From SAR86 cluster bacterium (GTDB lineage Bacteria; Pseudomonadota; Gammaproteobacteria; Magnimaribacterales; AG-339-G14): a stretch of 64,000 bases of DNA. How positions within the stretch are numbered: the stretch's first letter is position 1; each line of letters opens with the position of its first letter. The stretch spans positions 1 to 64,000 of the forward strand of contig JAOIOC010000003.1 in the NCBI GenBank assembly GCA_028140145.1, read 5' to 3'. The notes below the pieces were generated by a model that searched no databases, had not been told where the DNA came from, and saw only the letters and a program-made list of their open reading frames with translations. Of the stretch, positions 1-7,073 are shown one piece after another. The translations under genes and the position numbers were made by a program.

Positions 1-98
1 GGCCTCAGCCAATTTTCTCCTAAGATCCAAGGCAGGATAGTGAATGCGGCGAAAGGAATAAACCCTAGATATCCCAAAATAATTTTTGTTTTTAACAT
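1..98 (-). CDS. DUF3429-like membrane protein, 5' fragment
   Basis: The reverse strand reads ATG at 98 and stays open to the window edge, giving MLKTKIILGYLGFIPFAAF followed by TILPWILGENWLR. The LGYxGFIPF pattern followed by a hydrophobic stretch resembles the N-terminus of DUF3429 inner-membrane proteins of unknown function. Only 32 codons are visible, so the family call rests on this motif alone. The gene is divergent from the secreted protein gene that starts at 193, so the promoters of both should lie in 99-192. Confidence 0.5.
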   Translation of the reverse strand, partial: MLKTKIILGYLGFIPFAAFTILPWILGENWLR

Positions 99-192
99 AT
101 TTGCGTTTTGAAAAGTTTAATCTTAATACTCAATTCTTGAATAAAAATGCTTTTTCCCATGCTAATCTTATCTTTGTTATAGGAGATACAAC

Positions 193-933
193 ATGAAAAA
201 AATAATACTATTTGTGACATTAATTGGATTACCAATTAGTCTTTTTGCACAGGAAGTGCCAGATCCGCTAACGGCAGGATATAGCCAATGTAAATTCTTA
301 CCTGGAAAAGGTATGGAATCTCTTGAAGAATATGTAGAGCTTTTTAATGAGGAGTTAGATAAAGCAGGGATTGAAATGGGTTCAGCAATGTTGATGCCGT
401 TTTTTAAAACTAATATTTCTGAATACGATGTTTTGTGGGTAAACACTTGGCAAGATAATGCACAAGCAGGTAAAGCAATGGATTGGTGGCTTTCAGATGC
501 CGGCGAAAAATCCAGAGACGCTTGGCCAATGTTTTGCGATACTCAGATTTTGACTTATCAATGGTGGATGGAAGCGGTTACCGATCGTGATGATTTCGAA
601 GGTCAAAATTTCAGTGCTTCTTATTACACTTGTAATTTAAGAGATGGAAAAAATCTTAGTGACGCCTACCTAGCATCTAATGCAGAACTTAAATTAGCTC
701 ATTCAAAAGGTTCTAAATCTAGCTCTGTTCTTATCAGGCCAGCTTCAGGGACAAATGCAGCTGAATTTCCATTTGATTTTGTAAGACTGTTCACAAATCC
801 TTCATTTACAAATTGGGGTGAAGCTGTAGACGGTTGGTACGATAATGTTAGAGGCTCAGCAGAAAGTAACAAAGTAAGAGATACCTACGATTGCAATGGG
901 TCGACTTTATTTACTGGAAGGATAGTTCGTTAG
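193..933 (+). CDS. secreted protein of unknown function, two-repeat type
   Basis: A 246-residue protein with a classical signal peptide (MKKIILFVTLIGLPISLFAQ) and a good ribosome site (AGGAG, 7 nt before the ATG). The mature part appears to be two similar halves, about residues 27-130 and 143-246. Each half begins with a short strand containing Cys (GYSQCK; YYTCNL) and ends with a second Cys (MFCDTQ; YDCNGS), so one disulfide per half is plausible for an exported protein. The closest relative in the window is the lipoprotein at 3178-3993, which has cysteines at matching places. I know no function. The size and half pattern suggest paired ferredoxin-like (dimeric alpha-beta barrel type) domains, which is inference. 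Confidence 0.8.
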   Translation: MKKIILFVTLIGLPISLFAQEVPDPLTAGYSQCKFLPGKGMESLEEYVELFNEELDKAGIEMGSAMLMPFFKTNISEYDVLWVNTWQDNAQAGKAMDWWLSDAGEKSRDAWPMFCDTQILTYQWWMEAVTDRDDFEGQNFSASYYTCNLRDGKNLSDAYLASNAELKLAHSKGSKSSSVLIRPASGTNAAEFPFDFVRLFTNPSFTNWGEAVDGWYDNVRGSAESNKVRDTYDCNGSTLFTGRIVR

Positions 934-945
934 CTGTTTGAGGAT

Positions 946-975
946 AAAAAAGGAAGGCTAATGCCTTCCTTTTTT
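946..975. terminator. bidirectional rho-independent terminator
   Basis: A 13-bp perfect inverted repeat, AAAAAAGGAAGGC-TAAT-GCCTTCCTTTTTT, lies between two convergent genes. It has a GC core and T-runs on both strands, so it can end transcripts from both sides. Confidence 0.9.
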
Positions 976-983
976 TTCCAACT

Positions 984-1685
984 TTAATATTGAATTAAAG
1001 TGTATCCAGCATCGACTGTGATAATTTCTCTAATTGATTCTACTTCTCTAGCAAATCTCTTAAAGTTATCACTTGCTTGACTTACGCTCAAAGCTTCAGT
1101 CATTTCAGCCATTGACGATCCAAAAATATAAGCAAAGTGAGTCATTCCATCGACTCCTCCTGCCATAATTCTATTCACGCCGTAGCTTCCAGAAGCTAAG
1201 CCGTCTTCTGTTTGTGCTTCCATCATCTTCTTGTAGGCTGCAGCATACTTAGCTTCATCGGTCACCTTCATTTGCCAAAGCATGTAAACATTTGCTTCAG
1301 GTGCAGTTCCTCCGGCATAGATTGGAGTGGACAAAGCCTGATATTCTTGACTAATAACTCCAACTCCATCGGCAAGAAATTTTTGAGCTGCTGCACAAGT
1401 TTGAAATGTTTGGCGCACATTATCCATGCCTTTTCCATTTTGATAATTAAAAGTGAGAATGTGCGAGGCTCCGTTATCACCATTAAAATGAGGCTCGAAC
1501 AAAGTAACTCGAGCTGGCATTTCTTTGGCGCAGTCGGAGGCCATGAATGTTTGTAAAGATTCCACCACGGCAGCAGGATTAGAAGTTGAAAATCCATAAT
1601 GCGCTGTCATCGGTGGAGAATCATGACCATCCGCAAAAAGATTGACTGCAGTGATACTCATCATAAGTAGTAAAAAATTTTTCAT
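984..1685 (-). CDS. secreted protein of unknown function, two-repeat type
   Basis: A 233-residue protein with a signal peptide (MKNFLLLMMSITAVNLFA). Two similar halves are visible, about residues 26-110 and 130-225. Each has a beta-alpha-beta pattern starting from a hydrophobic strand (TAHYGFSTS; VYMLWQMKV) and a strand near the middle (HILTFNY; THFAYIF). It lies 3 nt downstream of the gene at 1689-2387 and is probably co-transcribed with it, ending at the terminator at 946-975. The family is unrecognised. Its layout matches its neighbours although residue identity is low, so common ancestry is inferred from architecture and position. Confidence 0.75.
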   Translation of the reverse strand: MKNFLLLMMSITAVNLFADGHDSPPMTAHYGFSTSNPAAVVESLQTFMASDCAKEMPARVTLFEPHFNGDNGASHILTFNYQNGKGMDNVRQTFQTCAAAQKFLADGVGVISQEYQALSTPIYAGGTAPEANVYMLWQMKVTDEAKYAAAYKKMMEAQTEDGLASGSYGVNRIMAGGVDGMTHFAYIFGSSMAEMTEALSVSQASDNFKRFAREVESIREIITVDAGYTLIQY

Positions 1686-1688
1686 ATT

Positions 1689-2387
1689 TTACTCAGCCGT
1701 GTAAAGAATTTCGCATTCTTCAATAGAGTCTCTTTCAAAAGAATCAACCAAAGATTGCATAGCCACAAAAGCTTGACTCCAAGATGCCCCGGCATAACCT
1801 TTATCAAACATAGCTCCCATTGATTTACCATCTTTTGCAAATCCTCTGACCATTAAGGTGTTACCTTCAGGACCACCGCCAATAGGCGCAAAAACAGCTA
1901 ATTGGAAATCTTCACCTGCAGCCTTCATAGCAGCCTCAAGAACTTCTGTAGACTGTAAAAAAGCCACAACGTTTTCAGGTTTAATAGACACCCTGGTAAC
2001 TCTTTCAAATCCTGGCGTTAACTCGAAAGGAGTTAAGGTTTTCCAGAAAGATGTATACTTTATTTTTCTCATGTTTTTTAGAGCTGTTGGAGCAGCATAA
2101 GGATTATAAGTAGTGGCATTGGCCATCATATCTTCTAGCGAAGCAAATCCATTCCAAATAAACATTTCACCAGGATAATCATGACCGGAAACAGTCATGC
2201 AATATCCACTTACATCTCCACCACCTGCTGCTAAGAACTGAGGATTTTCCTTCAAATAATCGATATATTCGTAAGGATCTTCAGCTTTTACATGAAAAGT
2301 AGTAAACCCACCTTCTGGAGGTCCTTCCTGAGACCATAAGGTACTAGTAGCAAATATAGCTACTAAAATATTCAATAAAATTTTCAT
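1689..2387 (-). CDS. secreted protein of unknown function, tandem duplicate A
   Basis: The track start at 2429 is too early. The ATG at 2387 is preceded by AGGAG and opens directly into a signal peptide (MKILLNILVAIFATSTLWSQ), giving 232 residues. It is clearly paralogous to the next upstream gene (2402-3097): EDPYEYIDYLKENP matches DDPQEYIDYLKENT, GEMFIWNGF matches GEMFVWNGF, and FAPIGGG matches FQPFGGG. Two halves are visible, the second from about residue 123 (FERVTRVSIKPENVVAF). Function unknown. It is second in a three-gene minus-strand unit of secreted proteins. Confidence 0.8.
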   Translation of the reverse strand: MKILLNILVAIFATSTLWSQEGPPEGGFTTFHVKAEDPYEYIDYLKENPQFLAAGGGDVSGYCMTVSGHDYPGEMFIWNGFASLEDMMANATTYNPYAAPTALKNMRKIKYTSFWKTLTPFELTPGFERVTRVSIKPENVVAFLQSTEVLEAAMKAAGEDFQLAVFAPIGGGPEGNTLMVRGFAKDGKSMGAMFDKGYAGASWSQAFVAMQSLVDSFERDSIEECEILYTAE

Positions 2388-2401
2388 AATTTCTCCTAAA
2401 A

Positions 2402-3097
2402 TTATTCGGCAGTATAAATAACCTGACACGACTCATACGTATCAGTAACTACTTCATCTGCCAGTGAAAGTAGTTTTAAATAAATCGGCATCCAGCTAGT
2501 TCCTTCGTAAGCTTTATCAATAATTGCACCAGCTTCTTCAGAATTAGGATGTGAACCTCTAATATGGAATTCTTGTTCGGAATAACCACCACCAAAAGGT
2601 TGAAAAATTCCAAGATTAAAATCAATCCCATCAGCTTTAATTGCCTTTTCAAAAGCAATTGAAGTAGCTAGGTATTCTGGTAAATTTTCTCTTGCTATCT
2701 TAATTCTATTTAACCTTTCAAAAGAAGAGGGACGAATTGGAAAGTCCTTTAGCGGTTTCCAGAAAGTTGAATACTTAACTTCCCTCAGTTTTTGTAAGGC
2801 TCTAGGCGCAGAAGCAGGATCATAAGAATCTCCTCCTTTCATAGCCTCAGCCATTGAACTAAAACCATTCCAAACAAACATTTCTCCAGTATAACTGTTA
2901 CCTGTTCTTGTGACGCAGACTCCAGCCATATCAGAACCAATTGCTTCAAAGGCTTCAGTATTTTCCTTTAAATAATCTATGTATTCTTGAGGATCGTCAG
3001 CTTGAACATGAAGCGAGGAAAAAGCACCTTCGGGTGCATTCTGGGCAAATGTAAAACTGGATAAGACCAGAATTGCCGTAAGTTGTAAAAATTTCAT
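2402..3097 (-). CDS. secreted protein of unknown function, tandem duplicate B
   Basis: A 231-residue protein with a signal peptide (MKFLQLTAILVLSSFTFA) and a strong ribosome site (TTTAGGAGAGATTT). It is the paralogue of 1689-2387 with the same two-half layout and the shared motifs EYIDYLKEN, GEMFxWNGF and FxxPGFER or FERLNR. It is the first gene of the minus-strand unit 3097-984. The duplicates are separated by only 14 nt, typical of a local tandem duplication that has since diverged. No function is known to me. Confidence 0.8.
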   Translation of the reverse strand: MKFLQLTAILVLSSFTFAQNAPEGAFSSLHVQADDPQEYIDYLKENTEAFEAIGSDMAGVCVTRTGNSYTGEMFVWNGFSSMAEAMKGGDSYDPASAPRALQKLREVKYSTFWKPLKDFPIRPSSFERLNRIKIARENLPEYLATSIAFEKAIKADGIDFNLGIFQPFGGGYSEQEFHIRGSHPNSEEAGAIIDKAYEGTSWMPIYLKLLSLADEVVTDTYESCQVIYTAE

Positions 3098-3177
3098 AAA
3101 TCTCTCCTAAAAAATTTTTTACGGCCCTTAACTATAGTAAAAAATCTATTGTTATGGAATGCTAAAATGAAACTAAT

Positions 3178-3993
3178 ATGAAAACTAACAAATCGTTAAT
3201 TTTTTCAGCAATTTTGATAATTCTTTTTTTACTTAGCTGTCAGAATGAACTTACTGAAAATGAGGATAGAGTAGTTATAGATATCGATACGATGGAAGAC
3301 GTATTTCTTCAAAAAAGCGGGATAAATGTCTATAAAACCTGCACTAAAGGAGAAGATTTTTCTAAAAAAAATCTTGAAGTATTGTTGAGAGGATGGAATG
3401 AGGTGATGGAAGAGTTAAAAAATCCATCGGTTAGGTCATCTTTGTTTCAGAAGAATAGAACGGAAACTCTTATTTGGAGCGAGACATGGAGTGACTCTGA
3501 AACAAGAGATGAATTTAAGTTGATCTGGCAAGAGCTTTATGAGGAGAGGTGGAACTACAGATTTAATAAAGTTTTAGCTTGTGATGAGGAAATTGAAGAA
3601 GTAACTGAAATAGTTTCATCGAAAGAGCCAGATGTAGAGTGGCTAGGTCTTCCGCCTCATTATTCAATGTTCGTGTCTTGCAATTTCAAAGACGATAACG
3701 ATCTTGATTTAGCTTTAGCGATTCTCTCAACTGTAGATAATGCAAATCCTGCAATTTTTTCGAATTCACATCGCTATAACGTAGAAATTACTGATGGCAA
3801 TAGATTAATATTTTTAGGAAATGAAAGATTTGATTTCATTTGGAGTAACTTTTGGTTGAATAAAAAGGAACGGGATGATACTAAAAAAAGGTTGAACGAA
3901 AGTTTTATTTTTGAGAATTTATCACTCTATTTCAATTGTAATGTTGATGAATTTTCATACGAACCCATTAAATCAATAATTCAAGATATTTAA
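3178..3993 (+). CDS. lipoprotein of unknown function, two-repeat type
   Basis: A 271-residue protein. The N-terminus has a hydrophobic stretch ending in LLSC, a lipobox that would lipidate Cys21. It resembles the secreted protein at 193-933: four cysteines fall at equivalent places (KTCTKG, LACDEE, VSCNFK, FNCNVD), one at the start and one at the end of each half, with a Trp-rich WSETW/WVNTW strand in the first half. The ATG lacks a clear Shine-Dalgarno sequence. The stop lies one base before the start of the phosphotransferase gene, so the two may be co-transcribed. Function unknown. Confidence 0.75.
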   Translation: MKTNKSLIFSAILIILFLLSCQNELTENEDRVVIDIDTMEDVFLQKSGINVYKTCTKGEDFSKKNLEVLLRGWNEVMEELKNPSVRSSLFQKNRTETLIWSETWSDSETRDEFKLIWQELYEERWNYRFNKVLACDEEIEEVTEIVSSKEPDVEWLGLPPHYSMFVSCNFKDDNDLDLALAILSTVDNANPAIFSNSHRYNVEITDGNRLIFLGNERFDFIWSNFWLNKKERDDTKKRLNESFIFENLSLYFNCNVDEFSYEPIKSIIQDI

Positions 3994-3994
3994 A

Positions 3995-5044
3995 ATGTTG
4001 GATCATCCAAATCAGCTAACAAAAGAATTTATTTCGAATTTGTTTAATAAAGAAGAATTAGATCTAGATAGTTTTGACTTTGAGCCAGTAGGTTCAGGCC
4101 AGGTAGGAGATTGTTATCGAATCAACCTAAACTGGATTAATGCAAAAGATTCTCCTGCTTCTTTAATTGCCAAATGTCCTGCAGAGGATTCTTCAAGTAG
4201 AGAAACTGCAAGAAATCTTCATTTATATGAAATAGAAGTATCATTCTATAAACACTTATCTGCAAGATGTTCTGCACGAGTACCTGAACCTTACTTTGCA
4301 GATTACGATTCAGAAACAAACGATGGCATCTTACTGCTCGAGGATATGTACCCTGCCAAACAAATTCCTCAAATGGAAGGTTGCACCGCCGATGAGATTG
4401 CGATGGTTTTAAAAGAAGCTGCAGCACTTCACAAAAGTTATTGGAACGATGAAACACTTTTAACTTATCCTTGGCTTACCTATGGCATCAGCGAAGAAAG
4501 AAAAAAATTCGCCGCTGAACTTTTGCCAGCCGTCTATCCTGAGTGGAAGAACAGATACCGTGGAAGAATTTCAAAAGATATTTTTGAGATGGGCGATACT
4601 TTATTAACCAATTACGACAAGTATGCTGATGTTAGAGAAGGACCGATGACATTGGTTCAGGGTGATTTGAGGCTAGATAATCTGCTCTTCACAGATAAAA
4701 ATAACAGAGCAGTCCTTCTAGATTGGCAAACTGCAGCAGTCGGCTTGCCTTTAAACGACGTAGCTTATTGCATATCAACAAGTTTTCGAGAACCTAACGA
4801 AAGAGCTAAGAAGGAGGAGGGTTTAGTCAAGGGTTATTACGATTTACTTGGGGTTAGTGATTGTTATAGTTTTGAACAAGCATGGGATGATTATCGACGT
4901 GCTTCGTTTGTAGGCTTTTTGATGGCTGTATTATCTGCAATGATTGTTGAGAGAACAGACCGCGGCGATGAAATGTTTGCTGTGATGGCAGAAAGATCGG
5001 CCTGGCAAGCTTTGCACTTGAATGCTTTATCATTCTTGGAATAA
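3995..5044 (+). CDS. phosphotransferase family protein (APH/ecdysteroid kinase-like)
   Basis: A 349-residue protein with the kinase-like fold of the aminoglycoside phosphotransferase/EcKL group. The Brenner-type motif is QGDLRLDN (about residues 222-229) and the metal-binding Asp is in VLLDWQ (about 242-247); the N-lobe has a glycine-rich PVGSGQVGDCYRI loop. In bacteria such proteins phosphorylate small hydroxylated molecules, and the substrate cannot be read here. It is followed after 3 nt by selO, so two kinase-fold proteins of different families are adjacent and probably co-transcribed. Antibiotic resistance is not implied. Confidence 0.8.
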   Translation: MLDHPNQLTKEFISNLFNKEELDLDSFDFEPVGSGQVGDCYRINLNWINAKDSPASLIAKCPAEDSSSRETARNLHLYEIEVSFYKHLSARCSARVPEPYFADYDSETNDGILLLEDMYPAKQIPQMEGCTADEIAMVLKEAAALHKSYWNDETLLTYPWLTYGISEERKKFAAELLPAVYPEWKNRYRGRISKDIFEMGDTLLTNYDKYADVREGPMTLVQGDLRLDNLLFTDKNNRAVLLDWQTAAVGLPLNDVAYCISTSFREPNERAKKEEGLVKGYYDLLGVSDCYSFEQAWDDYRRASFVGFLMAVLSAMIVERTDRGDEMFAVMAERSAWQALHLNALSFLE

Positions 5045-5047
5045 AAG

Positions 5048-6475
5048 ATGTTTGAAAACATAAAATTTACTAATCCTTTTTCCAAATTGCCAAGTAATTT
5101 TTATACGAAGCAAAGTTGGTCTTCATTTGATCAACCTTTTTTGCTTCACTTTAATTATGACTTAGCAAAAAGTTTAGGCATTCAAGACGATCCAGAAGAA
5201 TTAATGCAAATTTTTAACGGAAGCAAAAATTTCATAAAATCCTCTCCCCTAGCAATGGTATACGGGGGCCATCAGTTTGGTAATTGGGTCAATCAGCTTG
5301 GCGACGGCCGGGGAATCCTCTTTGGCCAAATTGATTCGTCTGAAGGACTTGTTGATCTTCATATTAAAGGTGCGGGAAAAACTCCTTATTCAAGGTTTGG
5401 TGATGGTAGAGCTGTTATCCGCTCATCGGTAAGAGAACATTTGTGCGGCGAAGCCATGTTTGGGTTAGGTATTCCAAGCTCAAGATCTTTAATGCTTTTC
5501 GGCAGCAATGAACTTGTGATGCGTGAAGAAACTGAACGTGGAGCAATGATTGTTAGAACTGCTAAGACTCATATCAGATTTGGACACTTTGAATATTTTC
5601 ATCACAATAAAATTGCAGATGGCGTAAAAACATTACTTGATCATGTAATTGACTGCTACTACCCAGATACAAAACAAGATTCTGATAAATACTTATTATT
5701 CTTTGATGCAACAGTGAAAAAAACAGCTCATATGGTTTCAGCTTGGCAAAGTGTTGGATTCAATCATGGAGTTATGAATACCGATAATATGTCCATTCTC
5801 GGTGAGACTTTTGATTACGGTCCGTACGCTTTCATGGAAACTTATAACCCTAACTACATTTGCAACCATACCGATTCACAAGGACGCTATAGCTTTTCAA
5901 ATCAGCCAAGCATTGCGGAATGGAATTGCTATGCTCTTGCCTCCGCTTTGATTGACCTTTTCAGTGAGACTGAGTTAAGAGATATTCTGAATAAATTTAA
6001 TGATTATTTTTACGATTCCTTGATTGAAAAATATCGAAAGAAACTTGGTTTTAAAAGCGCTCTGGATAGCGACTACGATCTTCTTCTTGGGCTGTTTGCG
6101 ATTATGGAAACAGAAAAACTTGACTATACTAATACCTTCAGGGATCTATCTATGATCATCACTTCTTCAGACGATTTAAAATTATCTGGTAACTTTTCCT
6201 CTTGGCTTGCTTCCTATAAAGCTAGATTAGGCAAAGATGAAAACAACATTGAGCAATCATTATTATTGATGAATAAAAATAATCCAAAATATATTCTCAG
6301 AAACTATCTAGCACAATCAGCTATTGAAGATGCAGAGGAAGGAAAATCAGAGAAAATAGATCAATTGGTTAAAGTGTTAAGCAACCCTTTTGATGATCTG
6401 GGCAAGTCGATGGAGAAATATTGTAAGCCTGCTCCAAAGGAACACCAAAACCAGCAGCTTAGTTGCTCGTCTTAG
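5048..6475 (+). CDS. selO: protein adenylyltransferase SelO (YdiU family)
   Basis: A 475-residue pseudokinase of the SelO family, about the same length as E. coli YdiU. SelO transfers AMP from ATP to Ser/Thr/Tyr of target proteins and is linked to the oxidative stress response. Visible hallmarks are YGGHQFGNW and QLGDGRGILFG near residues 74-95, GAGKTPYSRFGDGRAV near 110, the active-site region NHGVMNTDNMSILGETFDYG near 240-260, and the C-terminal SCSS tail. That tail carries the conserved redox Cys that is selenocysteine in some eukaryotic members. The 3' end overlaps a small antisense gene (6459-6593). Confidence 0.95.
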   Translation: MFENIKFTNPFSKLPSNFYTKQSWSSFDQPFLLHFNYDLAKSLGIQDDPEELMQIFNGSKNFIKSSPLAMVYGGHQFGNWVNQLGDGRGILFGQIDSSEGLVDLHIKGAGKTPYSRFGDGRAVIRSSVREHLCGEAMFGLGIPSSRSLMLFGSNELVMREETERGAMIVRTAKTHIRFGHFEYFHHNKIADGVKTLLDHVIDCYYPDTKQDSDKYLLFFDATVKKTAHMVSAWQSVGFNHGVMNTDNMSILGETFDYGPYAFMETYNPNYICNHTDSQGRYSFSNQPSIAEWNCYALASALIDLFSETELRDILNKFNDYFYDSLIEKYRKKLGFKSALDSDYDLLLGLFAIMETEKLDYTNTFRDLSMIITSSDDLKLSGNFSSWLASYKARLGKDENNIEQSLLLMNKNNPKYILRNYLAQSAIEDAEEGKSEKIDQLVKVLSNPFDDLGKSMEKYCKPAPKEHQNQQLSCSS

Positions 6476-6593
6476 CAGATAGAGAAGAGAAACAAGGCCT
6501 GCAAACACTTTTTAATCCCATCAGACCGTGGCGGTCCTTTTCAAAAAAATGCAGAGGAAGTTTCTTTTTGCAGTTAGCGCAGCGGTTAGTCAC
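6459..6593 (-). CDS. small zinc-ribbon protein (44 aa), missed by ORF track
   Basis: The reverse strand encodes 44 residues starting MTNRCANCKKKLPLHFFEKD, with a GTG start and a TAA stop. Two CxxC knuckles (CANC and CRPC, separated by 22 residues) with the spaced F..KD....GL...CR.C pattern match tiny treble-clef/zinc-ribbon proteins. The GTG follows the stop of the upstream 33-aa gene by one base (TAG-C-GTG), and I see no separate Shine-Dalgarno sequence, so translation is probably coupled. The last 17 bases overlap the 3' end of selO in antisense. Function unknown; nucleic-acid or metal binding is a guess from the fold. Confidence 0.6.
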   Translation of the reverse strand: MTNRCANCKKKLPLHFFEKDRHGLMGLKSVCRPCFSSLSAKTSN

Positions 6594-6594
6594 G

Positions 6595-6696
6595 CTATAT
6601 GATAACTTGAGATATAAAGTATCCGATAGAGAAACCTGTTGTAAAGAACAACATGATCAATAGGTTTCTGAGTTTTTGAAAGGTTTCGTAATCCAT
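6595..6696 (-). CDS. small single-helix membrane peptide (33 aa)
   Basis: The reverse strand encodes MDYETFQKLRNLLIMLFFTT followed by GFSIGYFISQVII and a stop. A short charged N-terminus is followed by about 22 hydrophobic residues, so it is predicted to be a single transmembrane segment. No strong ribosome site precedes the ATG. It lies one base upstream of the zinc-ribbon gene and probably forms a two-gene unit with it. The alternative is chance coding. The intact start-to-stop frame, sensible composition and tight junction favour a gene. Confidence 0.5.
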   Translation of the reverse strand: MDYETFQKLRNLLIMLFFTTGFSIGYFISQVII

Positions 6697-6713
6697 AATG
6701 TTCTGTTTAAGAT

Positions 6714-6753
6714 TAGACCCTTCAGGTATGTATTGGGAGAACTGAAGGGTCTA
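6714..6753. repeat. 12-bp perfect inverted repeat with 16-nt loop
   Basis: TAGACCCTTCAG at 6714-6725 is repeated in inverted form as CTGAAGGGTCTA at 6742-6753. There is no T-run on either side, so it is not an ordinary terminator. It lies between two small membrane-peptide genes and could be an RNA hairpin that processes or attenuates their transcript, or a protein-binding site. Confidence 0.6.
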
Positions 6754-6781
6754 GGGGGAAATGTTCTTATAATTAGTTTGA

Positions 6782-6886
6782 TTAAACTAGGCTAAAACTT
6801 GCCAATCCTAGGCTGCCAATGTAAATCAAAAATCCCAAGCAGAAAGCTAATCCTACGCTTCCGGTGAAAACTTGGAAATTAATCAT
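6782..6886 (-). CDS. small membrane peptide (34 aa)
   Basis: The reverse strand encodes MINFQVFTGSVGLAFCLGFL followed by IYIGSLGLASFSLV and TAA. It is almost entirely hydrophobic, enough for one long or two short membrane segments. A near-ideal Shine-Dalgarno sequence (CAGGAG) lies 8 nt before the ATG, the main support for translation. It is too short for the ORF track. It resembles in kind, not in sequence, the small peptides that attach to membrane enzyme complexes (CydX, KdpF). No partner can be named from context. Confidence 0.55.
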   Translation of the reverse strand: MINFQVFTGSVGLAFCLGFLIYIGSLGLASFSLV

Positions 6887-6894
6887 CTTTTATA

Positions 6895-6931
6895 CTCCTG
6901 TTTTTAGTTAATATGTCTTAAATAACAGGAG
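6895..6931 (-). promoter_or_regulatory. possible RBS-sequestering hairpin
   Basis: In the minus-strand transcript CTCCTGTT (6931 to 6924) is perfectly complementary to AACAGGAG (6902 to 6895), which contains the Shine-Dalgarno sequence of the 34-aa peptide gene. The 21-nt loop is plausible for a hairpin that would hide the ribosome site. The pairing is seen in the sequence; its role is inference. Confidence 0.45.
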
Positions 6932-7073
6932 CATTATATGTAATGGATAATCTCAAAATGATCGAAAAGAGTGCAATTTTGTGAAATGCAGGCAAAATAA
7001 TATTGAATTTATATAGATGTAACTCAAAGTTATTAAAAAAGCTTTTTTTTATGCTTTTTTGGGAATATTAAAT

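Noticed and set aside
177-446. 89-aa minus-strand ORF over the first secreted protein
   Set aside because: Antisense shadow of 193-933, which has a signal peptide and ribosome site; the shadow has neither.
1212-1556. 114-aa plus-strand ORF
   Set aside because: Antisense shadow of the exported protein gene 984-1685.
6524-6536. GACCG-TGG-CGGTC hairpin with CTTTTC downstream of selO
   Set aside because: A weak 5-bp stem inside the antisense zinc-ribbon gene; possible selO terminator but too weak to list.
6463-6663. 66-aa ORF on the plus strand after selO
   Set aside because: It is the shadow of the zinc-ribbon and membrane-peptide genes on the opposite strand and overlaps the end of selO; the minus-strand frames make better proteins.
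7033-7060. AAAAAAGCTTTTTT palindrome before the MDR gene
   Set aside because: It has no loop and little GC, so it is not a convincing terminator; A/T runs are common here.
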